A stretch of DNA of 64,000 nt, taken from the NCBI GenBank assembly GCA_946811185.2, contig OX328108.1, forward strand, positions 32,610,493 to 32,674,492, written 5' to 3'. A program made the position numbers and the translations under genes. The notes below the pieces were generated by a model. It saw only the letters and a program-made list of their open reading frames with translations. It ran no database searches and was not told where the DNA came from. The DNA comes from Hippopus hippopus (taxonomy: Eukaryota; Mollusca; Bivalvia; Cardiida; Cardiidae). Shown here piece after piece: positions 35,348-42,709 of this stretch; the stretch's first letter is position 1; each line of letters begins with the position of its first letter.

Positions 35348-35372
35348 AATTTTATTATAACATAATAAAATT
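35348..35372 (-). terminator. 3'-end hairpin of the SAP/NUMOD1-like gene
   Basis: Perfect 11-bp arms (35348-35358 and 35362-35372) with loop AAC. The arm contains two bases of the stop codon of the gene ending at 35371. It lies 57 bp upstream of the polymerase start. Confidence 0.7.
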
Positions 35373-35718
35373 ACTGAATGCAAATCTTGTATTTATTTTT
35401 CCAAACCCTTCCATTCCAGTTTAAAATCGTTTGAGGACAATGATCTATAAATTTACACGCCTTATAAATTGATGGAAAGGTTTTTATTTCGCCAGTTTCA
35501 ACATCCTCTAAACTAACTTCTTTAGGATTATGCATAATAGTTTTTAATCTATCAAACCTAGGGTCCTTGCTTATTTCTTTTTCAGACAACTTGGGAGACT
35601 CCTCTGGTAACAATCCGTGTTCTTTCACCAACTTAACTAACCGCTCTTTATCCCAGTAAGAGCAGAAATTTATATTATTTTCTTTAAGAATTTTTTTTAA
35701 ATCTGTAGTCTTCATCAT
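35371..35718 (-). CDS. Small SAP-like plus NUMOD1-like protein
   Basis: 115 residues, intact, beginning ATG ATG directly behind CTTATATAAAA. Residues 5-37 form a two-helix Leu/Lys pattern that resembles a SAP DNA-binding motif. Residues 70-115 (Asp-Val-Glu-x-Gly-Glu ... Phe-x-Ser-Ile-x-x-Ala ... Ile) resemble the NUMOD1 module found beside homing nucleases, a probable DNA-binding helix. There is no nuclease core. Lying between polymerase and capsid genes, it could be a DNA-binding accessory of replication or packaging. Domain calls come from pattern only. Confidence 0.75.
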   Translation of the reverse strand: MMKTTDLKKILKENNINFCSYWDKERLVKLVKEHGLLPEESPKLSEKEISKDPRFDRLKTIMHNPKEVSLEDVETGEIKTFPSIYKACKFIDHCPQTILNWNGRVWKNKYKICIQ

Positions 35719-35740
35719 TTTTATATAAGAAAAAAATATC

Positions 35741-37029
35741 TTAATACACTACACTCATTTTATTTCCATCAGACTGGAAGTTAATTAGCTTATCACAAAT
35801 AACAACAGCATATGCCTCTGTGTTTGCAGGTACATTTTCAGCAAAAGTTGCCTTGATATGAATATCGTTGACTGAGTATTTTAATCTCTCACTCTGTTTG
35901 GAAACGTCAAACACAAACAAAGGATAAAGGGTTTTATAATCTGGAGGAGTAATGTTAGGGTTTGACACCAATTCATCCATGTTATAAAACTTAGATCTAA
36001 ATAGAGCAGCATCACCGTACACTCTACTAAATTGATGCGCAGTGAATGAAAGATTATAGTCAACCGCAGGATATCTAATGGAATTTAACGTAACATAGAT
36101 ATTGTTAACGTTTGCATGATCAAATATTGCTGGATTTTGCTCTTGATCACCACCTTTACCAGTCTGAAAGCCAACAATGATAAAACGTGGCACCTCAGGT
36201 GATGATTTGGTAGAAAGTCTCCGGGTAAATGATGTTGTCTGAGGAACTGCGATAGAGTCGCACTGTCTCATTCTATATCCAACCGGTACTTTTTCTTTTT
36301 TCTCGATAATTTTATAAAGTGCCATCTTCTCTCCATCTGTAGGCAGCACGTGTGACATAAACCAAGATATTTTATTTAAATTAATTCTACCATCAGCAGG
36401 AGCAGCACCATCTCGAAAGATTGCATCATTATCATCATTTCTTGTCAAGGTGAGAGTTTGCTTCATTCCATACAATATTTTATTATAATCATCACAAAAA
36501 CCAAATATATGTTTTAATGGAACTCTGAATCTAAAGGTACCTCTTGGAAGGGCATCCCTAATAATATACCTTCTTCTTACTTCAAAACCAGTGTTTCCAC
36601 CAGCTGCAGTATTTGTTGTATCCTTATACCACAATTGGTTTAACCCTTGTGATTTTGAGAAGTCATCTGGGTATTTTAATAACCCAAGCATTGTAGTAGC
36701 CTGGCCAGGATTCAATATGGATGGTAAATCTCCATACCTGAAAGTTGATACTTAATATTTTTAAAAAGATACATGAGACCATTGTTTGTTAAAGAAATAT
36801 TGGTGTTAGCATCGTAAACTGCTCCAGTATCACTTCTTACTAATTCACCTATAATAAATAAATAACTCTCACTAGGATGTGTAAAAATATCTTGAGTTTC
36901 AATGTTAATCCTAATTTCTCCTCCTGAGTTGTTGAGATGTGTGCCTGTGATCGGTTCATACTCATGGTGTTCATACTCAACAATGCTATCATCTTTTAAA
37001 ATTGGGTCAGTGATTCTTAAAATGTCCAT
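35741..37029 (-). pseudogene. MCP: Major capsid protein (double jelly-roll type), frameshifted
   Basis: Two overlapping frames make one gene. The first (36712-37029) opens with ATG behind AATAATAAA and runs 105 codons to a TGA. The second (35741-36715) is open for 324 codons but has no ATG at its head, only TTG inside a 4-base overlap, which argues for a frameshift and not for two genes. Combined length is about 430 residues. The sequence is rich in beta-strand patterns with long loops, and matches my recollection of the capsid protein conserved in animal Polintons that travels with the penton-like protein, ATPase and protease. Jelly-roll topology cannot be proven from sequence alone. The break lies close to 36712-36740. 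Confidence 0.85.
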
Positions 37030-37039
37030 TTTATTATTG

Positions 37040-37071
37040 CAATTATAATTTTTAAATAAAAATTATAATTG
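37040..37071 (-). terminator. 3'-end hairpin downstream of the 37078 gene
   Basis: Perfect 15-bp arms (37040-37054 and 37057-37071) with a two-base loop, AT-only except for one terminal C-G pair. It starts 7 bases after the stop codon at 37078-37080 and 11 bases before the capsid start codon. It is the strongest hairpin in the element. Confidence 0.75.
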
Positions 37072-37077
37072 TATACT

Positions 37078-37432
37078 TTACTCTAGCCAAAGCTGTGCGA
37101 AAGACTTATTTTCATCATTAACAAACACACCTTTAAGTTTAATGCTTTTTGCAGTATCTATTTTAGTTTTAGGATAAACTCTATTACCGTATACAAGTGT
37201 TATTTGGGGTATATTCCACTCTTGTAAACGTTCATTCACCTTTTCCTCAATCTCTTTCATTTCAATTACTTTTTCAGGAGATAACTTCACAATGGCTTTT
37301 TTATAACCATATTTTGCATTATTAATTTCAAGGATTTCGCAATCTTCTAATTTTAACAATGCACCTACTATAGTAATAGAACTAGTATTGTATTTTTTTA
37401 TAATCTACACGATTAAATTTTAATTCTGGCAT
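37078..37432 (-). pseudogene. Small conserved Polinton protein of unknown function, frameshifted
   Basis: An ATG at 37432 opens a short frame that stops after 16 codons. The next frame is open through 37078 (about 94 codons from TTG 37359, more upstream) and has no ATG of its own. The switch falls at an A7 run (37393-37399 on the plus strand), so I read one broken gene of about 117 residues. The product is charged, Lys/Glu-rich with a helical middle (about residues 45-70), and not recognised. It sits directly upstream of the capsid gene in the same direction, separated by the hairpin. Confidence 0.6.
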
Positions 37433-37480
37433 TTTCTTTTTTAAGCAATGTTTTTTCCTTAACTTATTTTTATTTTTTGT

Positions 37481-37879
37481 TCATACTACTTTAATGCCTG
37501 CTCCACTGTTTAATTTTTTAACTAAATCTTGAATAGCAATAGCACTTCCTTCTATTAAGGTATTAATGTCTTGCGTTTTAGGTGTATCAGTGGGTTTCGG
37601 TGGTGTGCTATATTTTTGTAAAATTTTCTTTGATTTTGGTGTCAAAGTTTTTGTAACCAATTTTTTCCCTGCATCTACAGCTGCACTCTTTCCAACCTCT
37701 AAAGCTTTCTTTGCTCCTTCCTTTGCTACACTCTTTCCCACATCAAGGGCAGAAGATGCAATTTGTTTAGCTGCGCTACTTGTAAAAAGCCTCGCTAAAA
37801 AGTTAGCAATGCTATCAAAGATTCCAGCACCACCGTATGAATACATTCTTTTAAATCCGTGTTTTTTAGTGACAATCAT
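37481..37879 (-). CDS. Small Ala/Lys-rich probable virion protein
   Basis: 132 residues, intact, start codon directly behind ACTATAAAA. Residues 15-85 are an Ala/Gly/Lys-rich amphipathic stretch with near repeats of the type Val-Gly-Lys-Ser-(Val/Ala)-Ala. A Pro/Thr linker and a short helical tail follow. Composition resembles the small basic core or membrane-active proteins of adenovirus-like virions (pVI/pX class), which is an analogy and not a demonstrated homology. It lies between the capsid genes and the 316-residue protein, all on the minus strand. Confidence 0.7.
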   Translation of the reverse strand: MIVTKKHGFKRMYSYGGAGIFDSIANFLARLFTSSAAKQIASSALDVGKSVAKEGAKKALEVGKSAAVDAGKKLVTKTLTPKSKKILQKYSTPPKPTDTPKTQDINTLIEGSAIAIQDLVKKLNSGAGIKVV

Positions 37880-37909
37880 TTTTATAGTATAGACATTAAA
37901 TTTTTATAA

Positions 37910-37928
37910 GTGTTTGTATTTAAAACAC
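37910..37928 (-). terminator. Short 3'-end hairpin of the 316-residue protein gene
   Basis: Arms GTGTTT and AAACAC (6 bp) with a 7-base loop that contains the stop codon of the gene ending at 37920. Weaker than the other gene-end hairpins. Confidence 0.4.
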
Positions 37929-38870
37929 CTTGTCCTTTAATTCATCACAAATGCTCACCAACTCGTTTCTTACACCTGTGTTACCTGCTTCTTTACTTGC
38001 CAACAACAGGTCTAGTCTTTTTACTAATGCGTTAGTGTTACACGGGATAACAATTCCTTTTCCAAGGAATTTTCTATCAAACCAAACGTGGGAAAGAATG
38101 TTTCTCCATTTATATGATTTACCGCTTTTTGGGTTTTTACTTTTTGTGTCATTATTTTGATAGAGGGTATTGGTGTAGTCCATTATATCCTTGTAATCTT
38201 CAAGATCCTGGGCATTATAAATATTTTCGTCTGGTTTTCTAGACATGATTAATTCCCACAAACCAGGTGTACCTTCATAAAGTCTATCACCAACAAAAAG
38301 ATTATCTCCTACAACACCAACTGGTGTGTTACCAATATAAAATGTGCCATCTTTGTCATATAACCCATACGTTGTATCAGCTCCATACTTAGTAGCAAAC
38401 TTTCTTAGGTACTTCTCTGAGAGTGGTCCAACAATAACTGGATAGCTCTTTTCTTCATCTTCTTTATCCATTTCTTCCATATACCACCTAATCTCATCCA
38501 TTTCTTCATCTGTCAGTCCTTCTGGTTTTTTGTAAACTTCGATAGATGGAAATGCTGGAAACTTAATAGCTTCTGGTAATTTTTCTACACTTTCTTTAAT
38601 AGGTATAAGCCCCTCAGTAATCTCCTTTGTTGCAGTTTTTTGTGCTTCTGTAATCTCCTTTGTTGTAGCTTTATGTGCTTCTGTAATCTCCTTTGTTGTA
38701 GCTTTTTGTGTTTCCGTAATAGGTTTAAAAAACTTTGAAAGATCGGTTTGGAGTTGCCGTTCGCCTGTTCTCTCTGCTAGCAGATTATCCCGAATCCTCT
38801 TTTTTGTTTCAAGATACTCCTTTACAATTAAGTCCCTTTTTGCAGGATCAGTGATTTTTAAAACAGACAT
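37920..38870 (-). CDS. Conserved Polinton protein with KEITEA repeats (possibly DUF8207)
   Basis: 316 residues, intact, ATG behind TTTAAAAA. Residues about 55-90 hold four near-copies of an 11-residue unit (Lys-Ala-Thr-Thr-Lys-Glu-Ile-Thr-Glu-Ala-x), predicted as a coiled coil. Residues about 145-215 carry Val-Gly-Pro-Leu-Ser-Glu-Lys-Tyr and a Tyr-Asp-Lys-Asp-Gly-Thr-Phe-Tyr-Ile-Gly strand, then Gly-Thr-Pro-Gly-Leu-Trp-Glu-Leu-Ile. I associate this set with an uncharacterised domain of animal Polinton proteins, DUF8207 if memory is right. The role is unknown; a structural or assembly protein is possible given its position among capsid genes. Confidence 0.8.
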   Translation of the reverse strand: MSVLKITDPAKRDLIVKEYLETKKRIRDNLLAERTGERQLQTDLSKFFKPITETQKATTKEITEAHKATTKEITEAQKTATKEITEGLIPIKESVEKLPEAIKFPAFPSIEVYKKPEGLTDEEMDEIRWYMEEMDKEDEEKSYPVIVGPLSEKYLRKFATKYGADTTYGLYDKDGTFYIGNTPVGVVGDNLFVGDRLYEGTPGLWELIMSRKPDENIYNAQDLEDYKDIMDYTNTLYQNNDTKSKNPKSGKSYKWRNILSHVWFDRKFLGKGIVIPCNTNALVKRLDLLLASKEAGNTGVRNELVSICDELKDKVF

Positions 38871-38992
38871 TTTTTAAATTACTAAAATAATTTTTTATCC
38901 TAGTTTTTATCCCAGTTTTTAACATAATTTCTTAACACGTTTCATAACTAAAGCTGCATGAAAGCTTTATTTTTCTTGGTTTGTTACTACTT

Positions 38993-39670
38993 CTACGAGT
39001 GAGCGGTACGATTCTTTTCAACCAACTTCCGAAAGGACTCACGCGCTTCTTGCCACCCTCTCTCAATTAAACTTTCTTCATTTTCAGCAAATATCTTTTT
39101 CTTAGTTTTTGTTCTTATTTCATCCTTCATCTTCTTATACTTCTCTTGTTCTTCCATGATAAGTTTAAACTCTTCATCTGATATATGACTGTCAACTAAA
39201 GCTTTAGATATATGTGAAGCAATTGTGTCAAGCTTAGCATCAGCTATCATCCGAATCTTTTGATGTTTTTCTCCTTTTGTTTTTGAATTTCTTACTACAT
39301 ATTTACCTACCATTGAAAGTAATCCGGTTGCTGCACTGGTAATTTCTAAACCTAATGCTATTGGTACCGCTGCAACTGTACCCAATAATATGGCTCCCCC
39401 AACACCAGAAGCCATTGTTAGCCCGATCAATGCTGTATCAATACTATCAACTATTCTTGCGGCTCTAAAATATATCTTAGCTAAGGCTTCTCTTTTTTGG
39501 ATTTCATTCTCAAGAAACTTCTGTACTTCGGATATCTTTTGTAAACGGTAGGAATGTCCTTTATCATCCCCTATTGTGTGCATCTCAATAGGTGGAGCGC
39601 TTGCAGTATTTCTTTCTTGAGGTAGTGAAGGATAAATTTTATTAGGATGTTCTTGATCTGTATCTGTCAT
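38993..39670 (-). CDS. Predicted two-helix membrane protein with coiled coils
   Basis: 225 residues, intact, ATG behind AATAAAAA. A Pro-rich N-terminus (residues 1-35) is followed by a charged helix (43-75), a long hydrophobic Gly/Ala/Leu hairpin (about 80-120, enough for two membrane passes), and a highly charged helical C-terminus (130-225). No enzyme motif is seen. It could be a virion membrane or membrane-remodelling protein (inference). About 120 bp of AT-rich spacer separates it from the next gene; a weak inverted repeat lies at 38950-38968. Confidence 0.75.
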   Translation of the reverse strand: MTDTDQEHPNKIYPSLPQERNTASAPPIEMHTIGDDKGHSYRLQKISEVQKFLENEIQKREALAKIYFRAARIVDSIDTALIGLTMASGVGGAILLGTVAAVPIALGLEITSAATGLLSMVGKYVVRNSKTKGEKHQKIRMIADAKLDTIASHISKALVDSHISDEEFKLIMEEQEKYKKMKDEIRTKTKKKIFAENEESLIERGWQEARESFRKLVEKNRTAHS

Positions 39671-39697
39671 TTTTTATTAAAATGATAATTTTTTATA

Positions 39698-40078
39698 TCA
39701 AGATTGTAGATATTTCAGATAGCAGAATAACTCACCCTCAGGTATTTTAATTGGGTTTTGTGAGAAATTATAAATGTAGACTAATATATCATTAGTCTCA
39801 TTATCAAGATGTATTCCATTAAGAATGATTAAACTATCTTTCCATTTATTACTAACAGATACCACTACAACTCCTCGTGTAGTTATATAACAAAATCCTA
39901 GCGAAAGTCTCATACCATCACGAGGAGGAATCTTGATATCTACTTGTGAGTATATTTTCCATTTTAGAGGATCTTGCTTTAAGGGAGGATATCTTACTCC
40001 ATCTAAATGAGGTTTCCAAACTATAGTTTTATGTTGATTAGTAATATTAGGTTTTATACCAAATTTGTGTACATTCAT
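39698..40078 (-). CDS. dUTPase-fold protein without the catalytic residues
   Basis: 126 residues, intact, ATG behind ATAAAAG. Residues 45-126 follow the order of the dUTPase trimer fold: a strand with Ile-Lys-Ile-Pro-Pro-Arg-Asp-Gly, a Leu-Gly-Phe segment, Gly-Ile-His-Leu-Asp-Asn where enzymes have the Gly-Val-Ile-Asp catalytic loop, a strand ending Val-Tyr-Ile-Tyr-Asn-Phe-Ser, and Ile-Pro-Glu-Gly-Glu-Leu as in the last strand of dUTPases. The Arg-Ser-Gly motif and the Gly-rich C-terminal arm are absent, so it is probably a structural or binding derivative, as with the dUTPase-like E4 proteins of adenoviruses. The fold call is by pattern only. Confidence 0.7.
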   Translation of the reverse strand: MNVHKFGIKPNITNQHKTIVWKPHLDGVRYPPLKQDPLKWKIYSQVDIKIPPRDGMRLSLGFCYITTRGVVVVSVSNKWKDSLIILNGIHLDNETNDILVYIYNFSQNPIKIPEGELFCYLKYLQS

Positions 40079-40089
40079 CTTTTATTTTT

Positions 40090-40124
40090 GTTATAAATAA
40101 TATTTAAATATTATTATTTATAAC
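40090..40124 (-). terminator. 3'-end hairpin of the GLYLK-repeat protein gene
   Basis: Perfect 13-bp arms (40090-40102 and 40112-40124) directly after the stop at 40126-40128, and 11 bases before the start codon of the dUTPase-fold gene. Confidence 0.72.
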
Positions 40125-40125
40125 A

Positions 40126-40710
40126 TTACAATATAGCTCCTAAGATAGGTATATTAGCAAATGGACTATTAGGTCCAAGTAAAAGTCCTTTTCCATCATA
40201 AGTTTTTCCTCCTTGCTTTAAATACAAACCATCACCAGCAGACTCTAATCCTTTACCTTTGTATGTTTTTAAGTATAATCCAGATCCATCAGTTTCCACT
40301 TGACAAACACATCCTCCTTTTTTAAGATAAAGACCTGACCCCATTGCTTTTTGTACTCCTGATGAGGCTAATCCGGATAGAGCACCAACACCTAAAGCTG
40401 GTAAAACAGTTTTTGCTAGCATTGGTAAAGCACTAGCAGCTAACCCAGCTAACATTCCAAGAAAACCTCCCTCTATTTTCATATTATGTTTAAGTTGTTT
40501 TGCAGTCATTCTAATAGTTATACCCTTACCACTCTCATAGGCTTTAGCTATTTTCTTTGCTTGTGAATTGGTTAATGCTAAAACATCATTACCTTGTAAA
40601 TCTTCATAACCTAAACGGATACTTACTGGGCAACCAGCTTTAACAGCATATTGAAGCTTTTGCTTTTGTCCTTCCGATATATTAACTTTAACAGTAGTGT
40701 AATTTGTCAT
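40126..40710 (-). CDS. Conserved virion-type protein with hydrophobic stretch and GLYLK repeats
   Basis: 194 residues, intact, ATG directly behind TTATATATAAAA. The N-terminal 80 residues are a compact alpha/beta-looking domain (Val-Lys-Val-Asn-Ile-Ser-Glu-Gly start). Residues about 81-120 form a Gly/Ala/Leu-rich, membrane-seeking stretch. Residues 124-180 hold three copies of Gly-x-Gly-Leu-Tyr-Leu-Lys with Gly/Lys linkers and a Cys-Val-Cys. Similar proteins accompany capsid genes in other animal Polintons. A role as minor virion protein acting on membranes (pVI/pX-like) is plausible but unproven. Confidence 0.75.
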   Translation of the reverse strand: MTNYTTVKVNISEGQKQKLQYAVKAGCPVSIRLGYEDLQGNDVLALTNSQAKKIAKAYESGKGITIRMTAKQLKHNMKIEGGFLGMLAGLAASALPMLAKTVLPALGVGALSGLASSGVQKAMGSGLYLKKGGCVCQVETDGSGLYLKTYKGKGLESAGDGLYLKQGGKTYDGKGLLLGPNSPFANIPILGAIL

Positions 40711-40735
40711 TTTTATATATAATTCTTTTTTTATT

Positions 40736-41518
40736 TTATCTCGCTTCTCTAATATGAAATCTAATTGCTAAATTTTCGCCTCCAAGATTTAGTAAATTAC
40801 CATCTTGGTCTGTAATATTTACCTCTAAGCTATGTATTTCATGTAATGTTATTGGTAAGTATACTAAATTAAGCGGTGACTCAATTATCTTATATCCAGG
40901 TGCAACATCTGGGAAAAAAGAGTAAATAGTGTTTTTTGTTGAACCATTAACATAATTTCCTGAAATAATATCTATGTTAACAAGCAAACTATTTATACTA
41001 AGAATGTTCAGTACATTCTCTGACTCGTGAAATCCTTGTGTATATTTAGCGTGAGTAAATCCTAATACTTTAGCAATAGAGTTAGGTTGATTAAAATCTA
41101 CTTGATAACCATCTTCTAGAGTAAGAACAGACTTTAGGGTATTGGTGTTTGCAGAAATGTTAATATAATACCCTTCATTAACTTCATCGTAATGACCCTT
41201 TTTACTCATCTCCTGGTGAATGGTGTCATTAATGTCAACAAGGTCGTAACTTCCTTCAGGTATTTTTATTTTAATCCATAAAGTACCATTGTCTGGAGAA
41301 TAAACGAATATGTTGTTTGTTGCATCAATGTTTGGAAAAGAGTAGTAAGTTTCAAGGTTTACTAAAGCTATTTCATATTTTTTATCCTTTTCCAGCTGAA
41401 TAGGAGGATTAAACCTTGTTCTAAAACGTGTTTTGTTGTCGCTTACTATGATTTGAAATGATGTTTTGCGTTCTGTATTTTTTACAAAATTCCCTAAATT
41501 CATCCTTTGACATATCAT
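40736..41518 (-). CDS. mCP: Penton-like minor capsid protein (single jelly-roll)
   Basis: About 260 residues. Phe-Asn-Pro-Pro-Ile-Gln-Leu, Lys-Tyr-Glu-Ile-Ala-Leu-Val, a Phe-Pro-Asn-Ile segment, Ile-Pro-Glu-Gly-Ser-Tyr and a Leu-Gly-Phe segment are features I associate with the minor (vertex) capsid protein of animal Polintons, a beta-rich jelly roll. First ATG is 41518, another at 41503. Both lie inside the 3' end of the ATPase frame, so the genes overlap by about 98 bases. Unlike its neighbours it has no TATAAAA motif before the start. A deletion that removed the old spacer, or a start further in, are both possible. The frame itself is intact. Confidence 0.82.
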   Translation of the reverse strand: MICQRMNLGNFVKNTERKTSFQIIVSDNKTRFRTRFNPPIQLEKDKKYEIALVNLETYYSFPNIDATNNIFVYSPDNGTLWIKIKIPEGSYDLVDINDTIHQEMSKKGHYDEVNEGYYINISANTNTLKSVLTLEDGYQVDFNQPNSIAKVLGFTHAKYTQGFHESENVLNILSINSLLVNIDIISGNYVNGSTKNTIYSFFPDVAPGYKIIESPLNLVYLPITLHEIHSLEVNITDQDGNLLNLGGENLAIRFHIREAR

Positions 41519-42153
41519 CACCTACATGATCACTATAAATATGGTAAATGTTTTTTAGGTCTTGCCGGAAAAGACAAATAAAATTAGCGTTTTCTCTAAT
41601 AGTTTGCCTTGGTAGCCTGAAGTAATTTTGTGAAAGGTAAAAGCAGTCAACATTACTATGTCTTCCACGAATGTAGTAACATTCACATTTGCTTTGCTTT
41701 TCTAAAAGTAAATCATCAAAAATCATTAAATTTTTATTTCCTGGGTTTAACTCTCTCGGATCAGGCACATCACTCGCATTTTCAAAAAAGTTACAATTTG
41801 TATCCGATTTGTTTTTAAATTACTTCATCCATTCCTCAATTAAAGCTATAGGGGAAACATTTGCATCCTGTATTTCATCTCGCATGTTAAACAACTTTAA
41901 GATATATTCTTTTGGTAGTTTTTCTTCAAAAGCCTTTTTTAGTATTCGGTATTCTGGTTGAAAAAAGGCTTTTTCCAAAAACACTTAAATCATCATAGTC
42001 AAGCCAGCCTGGTCTAAGTAAAAGGTTTAACAATAGAGTAGTTTTACCACATCCTGATTTACCTATAATTAAACCTCTGATACTTTTTGGTAAAAGGCTG
42101 TGATTAAATCTCTTTGATACTATTTCATTCCATGATAAGTTTACAATATCCAT
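41421..42153 (-). pseudogene. ATP: Genome-packaging ATPase (FtsK/HerA type), one frameshift and one stop
   Basis: Motor that would pump DNA into the capsid. From ATG 42153 (behind GTTATATAAA) the first frame carries the Walker A loop Ile-Gly-Lys-Ser-Gly-Cys-Gly-Lys-Thr-Thr near residue 30. The frame changes at an A6/T6 run (41961-41966). The next frame codes on and meets TAA at 41820-41822; it then continues open to 41421 with Walker B (Leu-Met-Ile-Phe-Asp-Asp) and the conserved Asn/Gln/Arg sensor region (Leu-Ser-Gln-Asn-Tyr ... Arg). So two breaks split about 240 codons. The last 98 bases overlap the penton-like gene. It is transcribed away from the PLA2 gene from a shared 34-bp spacer. Confidence 0.92.
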
Positions 42154-42187
42154 TTTATATAACTTTTTTAATTTTTATATATAAAAA
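42154..42187. promoter_or_regulatory. 34-bp divergent promoter between ATPase and PLA2 genes
   Basis: The whole spacer between two divergent start codons is A/T except for one C. Each side ends with TATAAA(AA) directly against its ATG (TTATATAAAATG on the minus strand, TATATATAAAAAATG on the plus strand). There is no room for a leader, so this shows how small the late-type control unit of the element can be. It is the boundary between the two main transcription blocks. Confidence 0.65.
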
Positions 42188-42709
42188 ATGTATTGTGTTA
42201 AATGTAAAAAACATACTGATACAAACGATATAGAATATGCTGTTGCTAAAAATGGAAGAAATATGAAACGGGGAAAATGTGTAGTTTGTGGAATAACTAA
42301 AAATCAATTTGTTAGGGAGACAAAGGGTGGATCATTGCTAAATAAAGCTATAAATAATTTACATTTTGAAATGCATCTCCCTGGTCACAATTTCACAGGT
42401 CCCGGCACTAAATTAAAGAAAAGACTCAATCCAGATTTAACACCAAAGAAATGGAGCAAACCAATACATCGTGTTGATAAAGCTGCTTACCATCATGATG
42501 TTTGCTATCTTCAACATAATGATACTGCCACAAGAAACGCGGTGTGTGATAAAAATATGTTAACAGAGTTAGAAGGTATTTACAATCCTACTATCAGAGA
42601 AAAAATGGAAAGGGGGTTGGTAAGTAAACTCATTGGAACAAAGAGGAAATTTGGAATGGGAGTTAAAAAAAAATTTCAGCATGATAAATTTAGCGGAAGA
42701 ATTACATAA
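42188..42709 (+). CDS. Zinc-ribbon plus phospholipase A2-like protein
   Basis: 173 residues, intact, ATG behind TATATATAAAAA. Cys pairs at 3/6 and 31/34 form a zinc ribbon. Residues 65-74 (Pro-Gly-His-Asn-Phe-Thr-Gly-Pro-Gly-Thr) match the calcium-loop motif, and residues 101-107 (Tyr-His-His-Asp-Val-Cys-Tyr) the catalytic His-Asp motif of the short phospholipase A2 domain also seen in parvovirus capsid proteins. A basic C-terminus follows. In parvoviruses this activity helps particles cross membranes; for Polintons it is inference. The catalytic pair is preserved. Its last 29 bases overlap the integrase start. Confidence 0.88.
   Translation: MYCVKCKKHTDTNDIEYAVAKNGRNMKRGKCVVCGITKNQFVRETKGGSLLNKAINNLHFEMHLPGHNFTGPGTKLKKRLNPDLTPKKWSKPIHRVDKAAYHHDVCYLQHNDTATRNAVCDKNMLTELEGIYNPTIREKMERGLVSKLIGTKRKFGMGVKKKFQHDKFSGRIT

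Noticed and set aside
35741..36715. Separate gene for the second capsid frame
   Set aside because: No ATG at its head (TTG) and a 4-base overlap with the first frame; one broken gene explains it better.
36700..36745. Programmed ribosomal frameshift in the capsid gene
   Set aside because: No slippery heptamer or downstream stem was seen at the junction, and other genes of the element show similar accidental breaks.
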